Shown here in pieces: positions 11,740 to 23,274 of a stretch of DNA of 64,000 bases. Both the position numbers and the translations under genes were made by a program. Origin of the DNA: Hippasteria phrygiana. Taxonomy: Eukaryota; Echinodermata; Asteroidea; Valvatida; Goniasteridae. The DNA lies in assembly GCA_037893225.1 (NCBI GenBank), contig JAZGUH010000084.1:620001-684000 (forward strand). Direction: 5' to 3'. A model generated the notes under the pieces. It saw only the letters and a program-made list of their open reading frames with translations. It was not told the DNA's origin and searched no databases. The stretch's first letter is position 1, and each line of letters opens with the position of its first letter.

Positions 11740-13340
11740 TGACACTCGAGCAATTCAAAATGGCATCGCTATTGAATCCATTAACCCTAACATCACCTAA
11801 AGCTACAACTAGTACTTTAGGTAATTTTTGAGCAATTTTTGAGCACGTTTTGAAACCCGAAATTAAATTTTTCCCATGGTATACTATATTTGACTATGGT
11901 GTGCTATATTTACAAAAGATTGACTTGCTGCACATTTTTGTTTGCTTTGTGTGTAGCAAAACAAATATAAAAGTAAGTACGACAGAAATTAACAGGAAAA
12001 AATAATACTGAAGTCAACAATTACACAATATTAAGGCTTACGCTTAACTGTACTTAATTAATATGAACCAATTATACATCCCCTGATACTGGAACTTGGG
12101 TGCCTTTTCGGATCCAGATTGCCTCCAACACAATGTGTCCAGGAAAATGTCTGAAGATAAAAGAATTCCAGCTTTGATGCTCATTTGAAGGCATGACTTA
12201 AATGTTGCTGGAAAAAGAATTTATGACAGGAAACACTTAAGAAATTCCAAATTTTTGCTCTGTGACTGGTAAACGTTTTAACATTTTAGTGTGTGTTTTG
12301 TGTCCATTCCCTGCTCAGAATAAGAGCCTAATCGAAAAATTTGATAGATTTTACTTTTATACCTCCACCAAAATCCATCAGGAACAGCAAATCTTGGAAA
12401 ATAATCATCCATCTGTATTCAGAAACACTTGGCACAACCTTTAAATCTGAGAATTTAGTTGGGAAATTTTCGTGCAATAAAGGGGAAGAAAGTTTGTAGA
12501 GGTTCTGTATATCTCCGAGGACAAGAGAAGAAAGGAAATAGAAAGAAACCTTTCAGTCCTCGCACGTCAAGCCTTTTGTTGAAATCGGTCCTCGCACGTA
12601 GAAGTACATGCTTAGTCTGTGGGGTTGGGTTATAACCCTAACAATCCCCATCCAGCCAAACCCAACAGCTAGGGGGTGTTTGACGGGTTGGGTATTGTTA
12701 ACCAGCAACAATCAAACATGGTGTTGGAATTTGACGGGTTGAGGAAGGTTTCTAGTAAAAATGCTTAGGGAGTTAGGGTTGAAGGAACAATAGGAAACAC
12801 AAAGCATCGTCCTCGCATGTATTGGGAAAGTACGACACATTGTGTTTTCTGTGTTTGATATTTTTGACAGTGTTTGGTCACTCGAAGTGTTCACATACAT
12901 ATATAGATGTTACATGTAATTTCTGCCTCATTTTCACAGATTCTGATGACATATATCTTTAAATAACAGGTTGTGCCAGATATTTAGATAGTTATCAAGG
13001 ACGGTTAATTATTTTGCAAGATTTTACTGTTCCTGACCTATTTTGGTGGGGGTATTAAAGTAAAATCTTTCCGAAAAATTACCTGCCTACGTCTTTGCTG
13101 GTTTTCAAGTGTGCTCACAAAATCTCTGGATGCCTAGCCAATGCGGAACCTGTATACAGTAGGACAAACAAAGTTTTAAAACAGCCTTGCTACTTTTGAG
13201 TATAAACTTTTTTTTTTAAATGCTTAAAGATGTACTTTCTTTTAAATCATGAATATTAAATTAGACTATACTTTTCCTTAAAACAAAAATACAACCCCCC
13301 CAAACCCCGCCCCCGCCCCAGCCCTCGGGAATAAAATATA
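11740..13340. other. Intergenic stretch without recognised gene
   Basis: Includes a possible decayed CCCTAA-type element around 12632-12775 (ATAACCCTAAC ... GGAGTTAGGGTTGA). No coding similarity seen. Confidence 0.35.
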
Positions 13341-13924
13341 TTTTTAGGTTAGGCGAAGTAAAAAAAAAGAACATGTCTAGCATCCCTCCCCGCCGCTTCC
13401 TTTTTTGAGGGGGCCGCCTGGATTTTTTATTTTTTACCAGTGGAAAATGAGGTGAAAAACAAAAAAATTCAACCGATTCATCGGAAAATAAAATGCAAGC
13501 TTACTAAAACTATTAAAACCACTGTAAACATGTTTAATTCTCTTGTCCAACAGGCCTATTACCTCTTTCATTAGGTCCATCAACTCGTACCCCAAAATTT
13601 ACACCCAAAATTTACACCCAAGTCAACACCCGAGTCAACTCGTACCCAGGCTCAGGTGCGTGCACACAAGCAAACATAACACTAAAGCTCATCTTCAATT
13701 TGGTTTCGCACGAAATCATCATTCAGTTTAATTTTATATTAGGTGAAATAAAAAAAAACCCATGTTTCGTGTCCATTCCCACTTCCTTTTTGGAGGCCGC
13801 CTGGATTTTTTTATTTTTACCACAGAAAAATTATGTATAAAACTAGACATCTGGTACAGTGTTTGTGGACAAACACAGGGCTGTTTTGCTTTTTTGTGTA
13901 AAATTGTGATTAAAATGAAATTTC

Positions 13925-14780
13925 AAAAATTTCAAAAATCATAAAAAACATTGACGATGACGTCATCATGACATCATTTCAGATTTTGCATGCTAGTGAC
14001 AGTATCTACCTACCCACTACTTTTCATGACGATCGGACCTATCCTTATATGTGTTTTAAAAAAGCACATTTTTGATGACGTCATCATGACGTCACACATT
14101 TTCTTCCCTTTTAGGGCATATCTTTGAGACCTACCAAAGCTATAACAAAAAGAATTTTACGATTTCAAAATTTCAAAAATTCATAACAAATCACGTGATG
14201 ACGTCATCATGACGTCACTTTGGATTCTGCATCCTAATACCAGTATCTACCTACCCACCAATTTTCATGACGATCGGACCTATCCTTATATGTGTTTTAA
14301 AAAAGCACATTTTTGATGACGTCATCATGACGTCACACATTTTTTTCCTTTTTAGGGCATATCTTTGAGACAAGCTATAACAAAAAGAATTTTGAAAATA
14401 TCTTGTTTTGTTCGCCAGATATATTGAAAAGAATGTTACGATTTTCAAATTTTGAAAAATTCATAAAATATCACGTGATGACGTCATCATGACGTCACTT
14501 CGGATTCAGCATCCTAGTGACAGTATCTACCTACCCACCAATTTTCATGACGATCGGACCTATCCGTATATGTGTTTTAAAAAAGCACATTTTTGATGAT
14601 GTCATCATGACGTCACACATTTTTTTTCTTTTAGGGCATATCTTTGAGACATACCAAAGCTATAACAAAAAGAATTTTGAAAATATCTTGTTTTGTTCGC
14701 CAGAAATATTGAAAAGAATTTTACGATTTTGAAATTTCAAAAATTCATAAAAAATCACGTGATGACGTCATCATGACGAA
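13925..14780. repeat. Imperfect 241-280-bp tandem array rich in TGACGTCA
   Basis: The marker TTTTCATGACGATCGGACC occurs at about 14021, 14262 and 14542, so unit lengths are about 241 and 280 bp. The longer unit has an extra segment ending in TTGTTTTGTTCGCCAG. Each unit carries the double palindrome GATGACGTCATCATGACGTCA once or twice. I count 11 TGACGTCA octamers, the perfect cAMP-response-element core. Units also share TTTCAAAAATTCATAA. Confidence 0.85.
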
Positions 14781-15406
14781 AATGTTCAGCATACATTCTG
14801 AGCAGTTAGTCTAAGTGTCTGCCAAGTTTAAAGCCAATCGGCAGCATAAAAGTAGCCAAAGTGCCGGTAAGAAAGAAAACGTGTACAAATGCTATGGGCA
14901 AAAAAGTCTGAAAAGAAAAAAAAAAAAGAAAAAAAAAAAAATCTTAACGAAAACAAGGGCTGTTTTGGAAAAGTTTCCAAAACAGCCAAAAACAAAAATG
15001 TCAAGCAGTCAATCGAAAAAATAAATACTTGCGAGTCTAAATTTTTGGTTTTTTTTTTTTTGCTGATATGGTGCTACAAACATACTAAAAAACACTTTAA
15101 ATATGTTCAGTTCTCTTGTTCAACATGTCTCTTTCATTTTTAATGCGTCTTTGAACAGGGAAACACCAAACGGTTGCCAGAATTGTTTGTAAATGACGGC
15201 CATCTTGAAAATAAAATAATTAAAAATTTAAAGCACCTCTTCCTCCTTTTTTTCGAAAACCCGGGCGTGAAACATGTTTGTTTTTTTACTCGGCCTTATA
15301 TAATCAGAGAATAAACATAAGGCATATGGTGATCCATTTTTGCACCTAATCTGTGAACCAGAATTTTATATCACAGCTTAAAACATTTGTTTTTAAATAG
15401 TATTTA

Positions 15407-15575
15407 TGACTTCTGACTAGCGCCCACCCGAACAAAGACACTGACAATTTGGGAGACCGCCAACACAGGGCAAGATAGCTCAGTTGGTAGAGCGCCGGTA
15501 CGGTATTCCGGAGGTCACAGGTTTGAATCCCGCTCCTGCTAGTTCTTTGTTCACTTTGAAAATGTAAACAGTATT
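15407..15575 (+). mobile_element. tRNA-derived SINE
   Basis: Begins ATGACTTCTGACTAGCGCC. Next come CAATTTGGGAGACCGCC and a tRNA-like block with A box (TAGCTCAGTTGGTAGAGC) and B box (GGTTTGAATCCC), and it ends CTTTGTTCACTTTGAAAATG. The anticodon-loop sequence of the family (ACGGTAT/ATTGTAA) suggests a tRNA-Thr-like origin. Other copies are at 21207, 40900, 41120 and 60310. Confidence 0.8.
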
Positions 15576-15999
15576 TAATCAGTTATTGTTAATGTAGTTG
15601 TGATTTTTTGTAAAGCGTTTTGATATTTGTAAATGTAAGCATCTCACCGGGCCAGTGCTCTAGACAGGCGCCATTCAAAACAAAACGGCTCTTTTCAGAG
15701 CCGACCCATATTCACAAACAAGGTGGTTCTCGAACCACGCGTCTCGCCTGCTTTAGTTTTGGGATTACCCGGGAAGAATGCAGCGGCACTGATAACGGTT
15801 GAAGGAGCAAGGGTTAGTGTAAAAAGAGAATGAAATGGTAAGTTATCACGAGCAAGAACCAATGAGCATGCCTAGAACAATGGTAGGTGACAAAAGAAAT
15901 GTGGAAGGAAAATGTTGTCCAAAGTTATGGAAGTTTGAGTGGGGTGTGAGACGAGAGAGGATGAAAACATGGAGATTACTGACACGACCATCATATAAA

Positions 16000-16385
16000 G
16001 GTTATAGTGCATGCATGACCCAAGTTTGATTCCAATTGGACTTCCAGTTTTCAAATGAGACAAGTTGGACAATTCCAGCCTATTTTACAACTTGACCTCA
16101 AATGACCTTTGACCTTAGTACTTGACCTTTGACATGACCATCATATAAAGGTTACACTATTGAATGCATGACCCAAGTTTGATTGCAATCGGACTTCAAC
16201 TTTGCATATAAGACAAATTTTGCAATTCCAGCCCATTTTACAACTTGACCTCAGATGACCTTTCACCTCAGTACTTGACCTTTGACACGACCATCATATA
16301 AAGGTCGCACTATTGAATGCATGACCCAAGTTTGATTGCAATCGGACTTCAACTTTGCATATAAGACCAATTTGTCGAAACTTTA
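16000..16385. repeat. Tandem repeat, about 152-bp unit, 2.5 copies
   Basis: GACCCAAGTTTGATT recurs at about 16018, 16171 and 16323. Units contain ACTTGACCT, ATGACCTTT and TTGACCTTTGACA words, i.e. closely spaced TGACCT half-sites of the nuclear-receptor type. Non-coding. Confidence 0.8.
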
Positions 16386-16652
16386 ACCAAAATGACACAT
16401 ACAGACGGACTACATACGGACTACGGACGACTACACGTACAGAAATAGTGATTGCATAGTCTCTTTCTGAACTTCGTTCGACAAAAATTGATTCAAGTCA
16501 TGTGCAGTTACTGCAGTATTCATTAAAATAAATGGCCAATGCAAAATAATTATTAAATACAATTAGTTACTAGCGCATTATATGAAGCGTAATTTAATAG
16601 TAATACAAAGAAAACAAAATTCTACAAATCTTTCTTGCCTAAAGTCTTGGCG

Positions 16653-17752
16653 TAGTCCGAGTAACTTGGACCCTTTATCGCCTTTTTAAAAAATTTTGAC
16701 ATGATCTGGTGATAGAAGGGTCCAATTAAGTCCATGTACGGTGATTTCCTATTCATTAATTAAATACGTCTAAAGTCCCAACAAAAACATTTGAATTCAC
16801 CCTTACAACGGCCACCAAAATACTAGATTTACCGTTAATTCCCAGAGACACCCGCAGAACATGTCTTTTCGCTGTCTTTGAGTTCAAATCGTGACCCCTC
16901 GACCTTCCATGAAGTCACCCTGATGCGCAGCGCACGCATGCACCTCGCCGGCGACTGTTTCGTGAGTGGTACAACGGTCGCGGTACGTGTTCGAATTCGA
17001 GGTTGCACGCGCGTCATGGGGGAGGGGGAACTTCTTCATGAAACAAGCATAAACAAGTTGTCGTGCGGTGCATGCGTGCACTGCGCATCAGGGTGACGTC
17101 ATGCAAGGTCGAGGGGTCACGATTTGAACTCCAAGACAGTACAGAGAAAAGACATGTTCTGCGGGTGTCTCTGGGAATTAAACGGTATATTTTACTTTTT
17201 ATTTGGATGGTAAGTGAACCTTACCTTGGTACCTCCATCTGATCTACCCCTTCAGGCGCGGATCTGGGGGGGGGGGGGGTGGTTGGGGGTCGAAACTTTT
17301 CTGGGCTAATTTCAGAAAACCCCCCCTGCAAAAATTCCTGGATCCGCCCCTGCCCTTCCGGTAGGAGCCCCATAGTTCTAGGGGTACATCTGATCATGGA
17401 ACTCCACTTGTTCCTCAGGTGGCATATCTAGTATTATGCCTTTGGTGGCCGTTGTAAGGGTGAATTCGGATGTTTTTGTTGGGACTGTAGACGTATTTAA
17501 TTTCCCCCAACCCTCCAGGGTATTTTGGCTAGAAACCCTGCCAGACGCATCAGATTGCATACTTTGTCACATTGACTTGTGTGCAGAGTGCAGCAAGGTC
17601 AAGCTGTCACCACAGATGCACTGTACTGCGTCTGGCAGGGTTAGGGTTAATGAATAGGAAATCGCCGTACACGGATTTGGACCCTACTATCGCCAGATCA
17701 TGTCAAAATGTTTAAAAAGGCGACAATTAAAGGGTCTAAGTTACTCGGACTA
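16653..17752. mobile_element. Long inverted-repeat element with TA ends (Tc1/mariner-like MITE)
   Basis: The outer ends are TA + GTCCGAGTAACTT and AAGTTACTCGGAC + TA. The left arm (16655-16950) can be followed through the right arm in four matching blocks. These are 17085-17186, 17426-17498, 17651-17700 and 17701-17750. The right arm alone has two insertions, at about 17187-17425 and 17497-17650. A TA target is typical of Tc1/mariner. No transposase is present. Confidence 0.75.
17497..17650. mobile_element. TTAA MITE inserted in the right arm of the inverted repeat
   Basis: TTAA (17497-17500) + TTTCCCCCAACCC ... GGTTAGGG + TTAA (17647-17650). The opposite arm near 16755-16765 keeps the uninterrupted sequence (ATTCATTAATTAAATACG), an internal empty site. 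Relative of the fragment at 10883-11000. Confidence 0.75.
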
Positions 17753-17819
17753 ACACTACCATGACTACAGTTAATAGTCTTGGTGAGGGTAAACAGTTCG
17801 CACTACAGTCAATCATATG

Positions 17820-19377
17820 ATTAGGCAACCTAAAAAAAACAACTTGTTTCTCATCAGCGGCCGGGCGGATTTTTCGTGCCGGGTGGATATTTGTTTATAT
17901 TTTATAATTATAAAAGTTAAAATATAAATGTACCGGACGCCCAGAAATTCCGAACAGAATTTTGTTTTATATATATATATATATATACGCTATAAAACAC
18001 GCAGTTAAAACTCACGTTGGGGAGGTTTATATTATAAACACCGGCAACCTGACCCAAAAGTGGGCCGTGTGAACTCTGCTGTAATGATAGTAACGTTAGT
18101 GGCCAAGTGCCAGAAGCCGGGAAAATAAATAAATCTAGGCTGGTATCAGGCCGGGGGCGCGCGATGGGCAGGGGAGCTAAGCCAGTGGGAATGGTCGTCT
18201 GTGTGCCTCTTCCATTCGAAAAATAGGGGTGCTCGAAATAGTGGGAAAATATATATCTGTTTTAAAGTCTTAACTGTAATATTTTTTGGTTTCTACCAAC
18301 ATCATTTGAGCTTTTATTCTACATGAAATGTGTGCATTTGTCAGTTATGGAAAGAAAATCAAAAAAAAAAATCTGTAATTTGGAAAAAGAATTCCATGTC
18401 GGATTTTGTCCCAACAAAATTTCTGTCAACCAGCGCTTTCGCTCGTGCCCACCGCCCAAACGAGTACTGGGCGCTGGGAAATGCTGAAGAGCTTCACAGA
18501 TTTCTTAGCCTTGAATGCAAGGTTGTGCGTGCTGTCTGAGCTTGCGGTCGCCCGGCCCGGCCCGGCCCGGGCTGCCTGGCGAGGCCAGCTGGATCACGGC
18601 GAACGCCGATATGTTACAAGCACGATCTGCCTGCAATGCATGTGCATGTACACTTATTAGTTATAGTCGTACATAGTTTATACGCTGTACACGCACCACC
18701 CGGTACCAACACGCACGAGTCTCCAGCCGGGTCACAGCCTTGATGATTCTGTTTATGTTTTTCTTTATTTTGCGTTGGAATTCCGGAGAGAATGGGGGGG
18801 GGGGGGGGGGCGGGGTGGGCGGGCGGGGGTGAGTGGATATGTAAATTATCCAGCATGAATAATGTATGTTTCCCAATGGCCAATCGCTTCTTGGTTTGCG
18901 CAGCTGAATCTGAATTATTCATTTACGAATGTCCAATCAGCTACCTGGAATGTTTTACCGTTGACCTTTGTGAACCAACGCGCGTTCATCGCGCGATGAT
19001 GACATGTTTTTTACACGTGCATGTAGCATGAATTATTCAATGTGACGTTCAATTTAGGACCAATCAGATCGCGCGCGATTGGAAATAGCTTAACATTGAT
19101 TAACATAACGAAAAAACCCGGAAGTAAACAGTATCATCAAGGCTGTGCTCCTGGCGAAGCACGGATAGTACGGGACGGATAGTACGGGGCGGTGCGTATA
19201 CACAAGCACTGCGGGCACCGTGCGTGCCACGGATCGGCGTTCGCCATACGTACGTACATGTTATTTGAGGCAAGCTGGCTGCACTATAAAATATAAAATA
19301 TAAATTGCCCTGACGGACCTTTTTGCCACAAGGGAGGGTTCTGATGAGAAACAACTAATTTTTTGTATGTTGCCTTA
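17820..19377. mobile_element. Possible TIR transposon, about 1.56 kb
   Basis: The left end AGGCAACCTAAAAAAAACAAC...TTTCTCATCAG is matched in reverse complement by the right end (GATGAGAAACAACTAATTTTTTGTATGTTGCCTT). Further inward, TATAATTATAAAAGTT/TATAAAATATAAA stretches agree. Inside are a (TA) microsatellite (about 17970-17988), a G-run (18794-18810) and GC-rich patches. No open transposase frame. Confidence 0.45.
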
Positions 19378-20417
19378 TTCCCTTAATCAAAAATATGACA
19401 CTAAACAGGGAGGGGCAAAAGAAAGTATCAATTCAGAATATTAAAACAGTATCCCTGACGCAGAAAGCGGAAACGCAATCTAAATTTCCAAAATTGCGGA
19501 ACCGGTCAAACAACTGTAGTTAAATGTAGTTTACTCACGAAAGTTATTGCAAGGTTCCTTGCTCTATGCTTGCCCTATGCTTACACGCAACAGAAACTAG
19601 TCTCGGACGCGTCGACGAGTCGGAACTTTGTATACCAGCCTCGTACTGTGTACCCTGGGCCAGCTAAACCTTATGTTTTCTTTTTAAAATTGAATTAGAT
19701 CAAACATTTCGGATCATGTTCATCCACTTTGTATTTAGAGATGTACACATTTTTCTTTCCTATATTTTAATATATTTACTTGAGATGTGTCGCCCTGTCT
19801 CGAAAATAATTTCGCAATTATTGAGAGAGGCTAGGTTGAGCCAAGGTCAGTCATATTTTGTTGTGCACAAACCATAGAGCAAGGACTAATAACAGTTACG
19901 TTTGTGCTTATTTTGGAAAAATGATGTGATTTCCTCCTGAGTTTGCAACCAAAGTTTTCACAGGTAAGTTTTAACAGGAGCTTGATATTTTTGCCTAGAG
20001 CTGCATTTCAAAGCCCACCATGGAGAGAACCGTTTTCATGTCCGACAACTCGACCGCACCGTGCGTACGTTGCGCACCAACTTGCAAGACTTCTCATGCT
20101 GAGTGTGACAGTTCGACCAAGTCACTGAGACAACTCGACCGTCAATGTTGATACATAGTGATAGTGCATTTTCATGTGCGTGCCCATTCCTCCACTATAT
20201 GGTCGAGTCTCAGTAAACTTAGAAAGAGTTACAGGCATTCCGAGTTGCGTATACGGCCATCAATATTTTGAGGTTTTATAAACTCCAAAAAGTTTTAAAA
20301 GGGGCGCCTTTTATTTTTGGGGGATTTTTAGCGAGGAAAAGTATTTAAAAAAAATATAGGGCCTAAATAAATAATTTTAAAAAGATTGAGTTGCTAGAAA
20401 TCTCTCTCCTTTGCATC

Positions 20418-20639
20418 TTCCGGAAAGAGTTCCATATCAGGATTCAGGACATCACTTATTTTCCCTTAATATGACTTAAAAACTACCAAAAAGTGTAAAT
20501 CTGATGAAGAAACACGAATTTAGGAGGGAAAAATTTTCAACTTATTCTTTGAAAATACTTTGACTTTTTCTGTCATGGCATATAGACTTTGTGCACGAGG
20601 TACTATAAGTGATGTCCGGATATTGGAACTCTTTCCTGA
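20418..20639. mobile_element. Short palindromic MITE
   Basis: The left stretch CGGAAAGAGTTCCATATC..GACATCACTTA pairs with TAAGTGATGTCCGGATATTGG..CTCTTTCC at the right. Its right end touches the target duplication of the foldback element. Confidence 0.55.
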
Positions 20640-20650
20640 GTGTTAATACA

Positions 20651-21735
20651 GTTGTCGGTCACTTCGCCCAAAAACCACATCGCCCTCAACCACTTCGCCC
20701 TCAACCACTTCGCCCAAATCCCACTTCGCCCAATCACCCCTTCGCCCAAACGCCACTTCGCCCAAAAACCACTTCGCCCAAAAACCACTTCGCCCAAAAA
20801 CCACTTCGCCCCAAAACCACTTCGCCCCAAAACCACTTCGCCCAAAAACCACTTCGCCCAAAAACCACTTCGCCCAATTTTTAAGCACCCAAGATTTTGT
20901 TCCCAATGTGTTCGTTTTCGTTTTCTATTTCGTTTTGATGGTGCATTCAAAACTTTATTTGCGTTGTGACATCCTTTTTGTGACCATGCTTTTCTTTTCT
21001 TATTAGTTTATAGTTTACGAGTTAACCACGCCCCTTAGAGAACCCTATGGGATTTTTGTGTGGTAATTTTTGTTTGTCTCAGATTTTGCGCGTTCCACGT
21101 GGAATTTTAATTGATGTGATTGGACAATAATTCATAAGCTGCATTGACGCGATTCCACCGCGATAGGTCAATTATTTTTATCAAGTGGTCATTCAAATTA
21201 TTACGATTTTATGACTTCTGACTAGCGCCCACCCAAACAAAGATACTGACAATTTGGGAGACCGCCAACATAGGGCAAGATAGCTCATCAGTTGATAGAG
21301 CGCTGGTACGGTATTCCGGAGGTTTTTATATAAAAAATCGTAAAATTTATAACGTAATTTTTTACAAACATTTATATTCTAACATCTTAACTGATATGAG
21401 GGATGATGTACAATTTATGTAACAAACTAATGAAATGAAAAAAGGGCATACGGATCGGGCATGGGCGAAGTGGTTTTTGGGCGAAGTGGTTTTTGGGCGA
21501 AGTGGATTTTGGGCGAAGTGGTTTTTGGGCGAAGTGGCATTTGGGCGAAGTGGCGTTTGGGCGAAGTGGCGTTTGGGCGAAGTGGCGTTTGGGCGAAGTG
21601 GCGTTTGGGCGAAGTGGCGTTTGGGCGAAGTGGCGTTTGGGCGAAGTGGCGTTTGGGCGAAGTGGTTGAGGGCGAAGTGGTTGAGGGCGATGTGGTTGAG
21701 GGCGATGTGGTTTTTGGGCGAAGTGACTGTAAAGC
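20651..21735. mobile_element. Foldback-type element with minisatellite inverted repeats
   Basis: The left terminus is about 15 tandem copies of a 15-17-bp unit (CACTTCGCCCAAAAAC, variants CCTCAAC, AAACGC). The right terminus, about 17 copies, is the same unit inverted (TTTGGGCGAAGTGGCG). At both outer edges the CACATCGCCCTCAAC variants face outward, so the arms are true inverted copies. The middle (about 20885-21440) is unrelated and includes a SINE fragment. An 11-bp direct repeat GTGTTAATACA flanks the element at 20640-20650 and 21736-21746. The organisation resembles Drosophila FB and sea urchin TU foldback elements. The long open frames across the arms are by-products of the repeat. Confidence 0.8.
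21207..21324 (+). mobile_element. Truncated tRNA-derived SINE inside the foldback element
   Basis: ATGACTTCTGACTAGCGCCC through GATAGCTCATCAGTTGATAGAGCG to TATTCCGGAGGT, then stops. The B box is missing. Confidence 0.7.
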
Positions 21736-21889
21736 GTGTTAATACATGGTACTTACCCACTTGTTACTCGGTCATAGAAGCATTTTAGTCATACTTACGC
21801 CGTTACGGTGTATGTCGCAATCTGGTTTCTGAATTATTTAAATTAGTAATAATACGTACAAACTTTAGAATATTCCAAACTCACACAGG

Positions 21890-23274
21890 TGGAACAGGTA
21901 TTGAATAATTGGGCTTACAATAAAAGGAATGTTGCATTGTCTACTCTAGGATTTCTATATAAGGGGTTCTTGGAATTTGAAGAAATAATTACTACAAAAA
22001 TGACGGAGCAGGAAACTTGGAGCTTATTAATTTGTTTGCCCATTGGAACCTTTTCTTCAAGATGTATCATCGTTTAGGAACTTTGGATAGTAAGCGTCTT
22101 TTCTATGAAGCTCGTAATCATTGCAAGAGAGTTTTAGATAGAGGATGCCAAACAGCAATATGCAAACTCTATTGCTGGTTCCATTGCAACACAGCGGCTT
22201 GGTTCTAGAGACTTTTTTTGGCGGATTGCTAACAGTGTATACTTAACCGCTTGCGTACAGTTGACCCAAATATGTGCAGATTGAAAATTGCCACCTGGCT
22301 GGTTGACGTCTATACACGCCAATTTATGCATTTTCAATCCATTATTGGGGTATTGTGTACGTTATGCTTGGCTGCACAAGCCTCTTGTTTCTGTTTCGCT
22401 TGGCTACATAACCCGGCCTGGCACCCCAGTGCCTCCATGAAATAGCAATAAGTCCTCAATTCCTCCTCTCTTTCATGGACCTGAAGTCCTTTACTTCTCC
22501 TTTGGATTAAAGGCAAACCTTTTTGCTAACAATTTTGTTTCTGTACAGTCAACAATGAGGGGCATCCACTTCCTGCCTTTCCTTCCCGTACAGATATTGA
22601 GGTCCCTGATCCTCTTTTCACCCCCAAGAAGGTTGCCCGCATCATTCAGACCTTGGATGCCTCCAAGGCTACGGGCCCTGACGGAATTCCTGTAATTGGT
22701 CTGAAAATGTGTTTACCTGTCTGCTATCCTTGCCAAGATGTACATTGTACAATATGTGTTTGGTTGATTGAGTTTTTCCTTCATCTTGGAAAGTGGTGTC
22801 TGTAATCCCTGTCTTCAAGGGATCTGGTGAGCGTTAAGAGTCTACTAATTATTGACCTATTAGTCTGCTTCCTGTAAAGTAAGATCTTTGAATGCTTTAT
22901 TAATCAACAGCTTCTCAGTCACCTTGAGGACAATGACCTTCTTACTGACTGCCAGTATGGCTTTTGCCATTCCCGCTCCACTGGTGATCTGCTGTCCCCC
23001 ATCACTGATCATTTTAACAGGGCTTTTGACATTAGGGGTGAGGCTTGTGTGGTAGCTCCGGACATATCTGAGGCTTTTGACAAGGTCTGGCACAAGGGCC
23101 TTCTGCATAAGCTTCAATCATATGGTGTGTCTGGTAGAATGCTGTATATTCCCTGCTTTTTTTCCAACCGCAAGTTAAAGGTGGTGCTTGAAGGACAATC
23201 GTCTTCTACTTGTTCTGTCAATTGCGGTGTACCTCAGGGCTCTGTTCTCAGTCCAACCCTCTTTTTGGTTTATA
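21890..23274 (+). pseudogene. CR1/jockey-like retrotransposon, 5' part of the split older copy
   Basis: Linker region at about 22100-22240 (ARNHCKRVLDRGCQTA, RDFFWRIANSV in mixed frames), resuming after a MITE at about 22441. RT follows: LDASKATGPDGIP at about 22655-22690, QYGFCHSRSTGDLL at about 22950, DISEAFDKVWHKG at 23063 and GVPQGSVLSPTLFLVYIN up to 23274. Several frameshifts. The RT frame stops exactly at an inserted TTAA element and resumes at 26163. Non-LTR retrotransposon RT, jockey/CR1 group by motif. Confidence 0.8.
22243..22440. mobile_element. Family A TTAA MITE inside the retrotransposon linker
   Basis: Left end TTAACCGCTTGCGTACAG. The interior shares GCCACCTGGCTGGTTGACG, ATCCATTATTGGGGTATTG and GCTTGGCTGCACAAGCC with 35157-35366. 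The right TTAA is lost. Separates the RIANSV and NKSS-type parts of the linker. Confidence 0.7.

Noticed and set aside
14815..15143. Lysine-rich small frames
   Set aside because: Caused by an A-rich tract at about 14918-14940; no domain, no splice context.
18540..19080. GC-rich patch as a CpG-island promoter of a gene
   Set aside because: It lies inside a possible TIR element, and no first exon or downstream coding sequence could be found.
20651..21735. CRISPR-like regularly spaced repeats
   Set aside because: Units are directly adjacent, without unique spacers, and the DNA is clearly eukaryotic. The same applies to the 12-bp array at the right edge.
20603..21788. Frames of about 90-130 codons on both strands, with repeated AKWFLGEVVFGRSGF or SPKNHFAQ patterns
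   Set aside because: By-products of a 15-17-bp minisatellite; all frames are open because the unit lacks stops.
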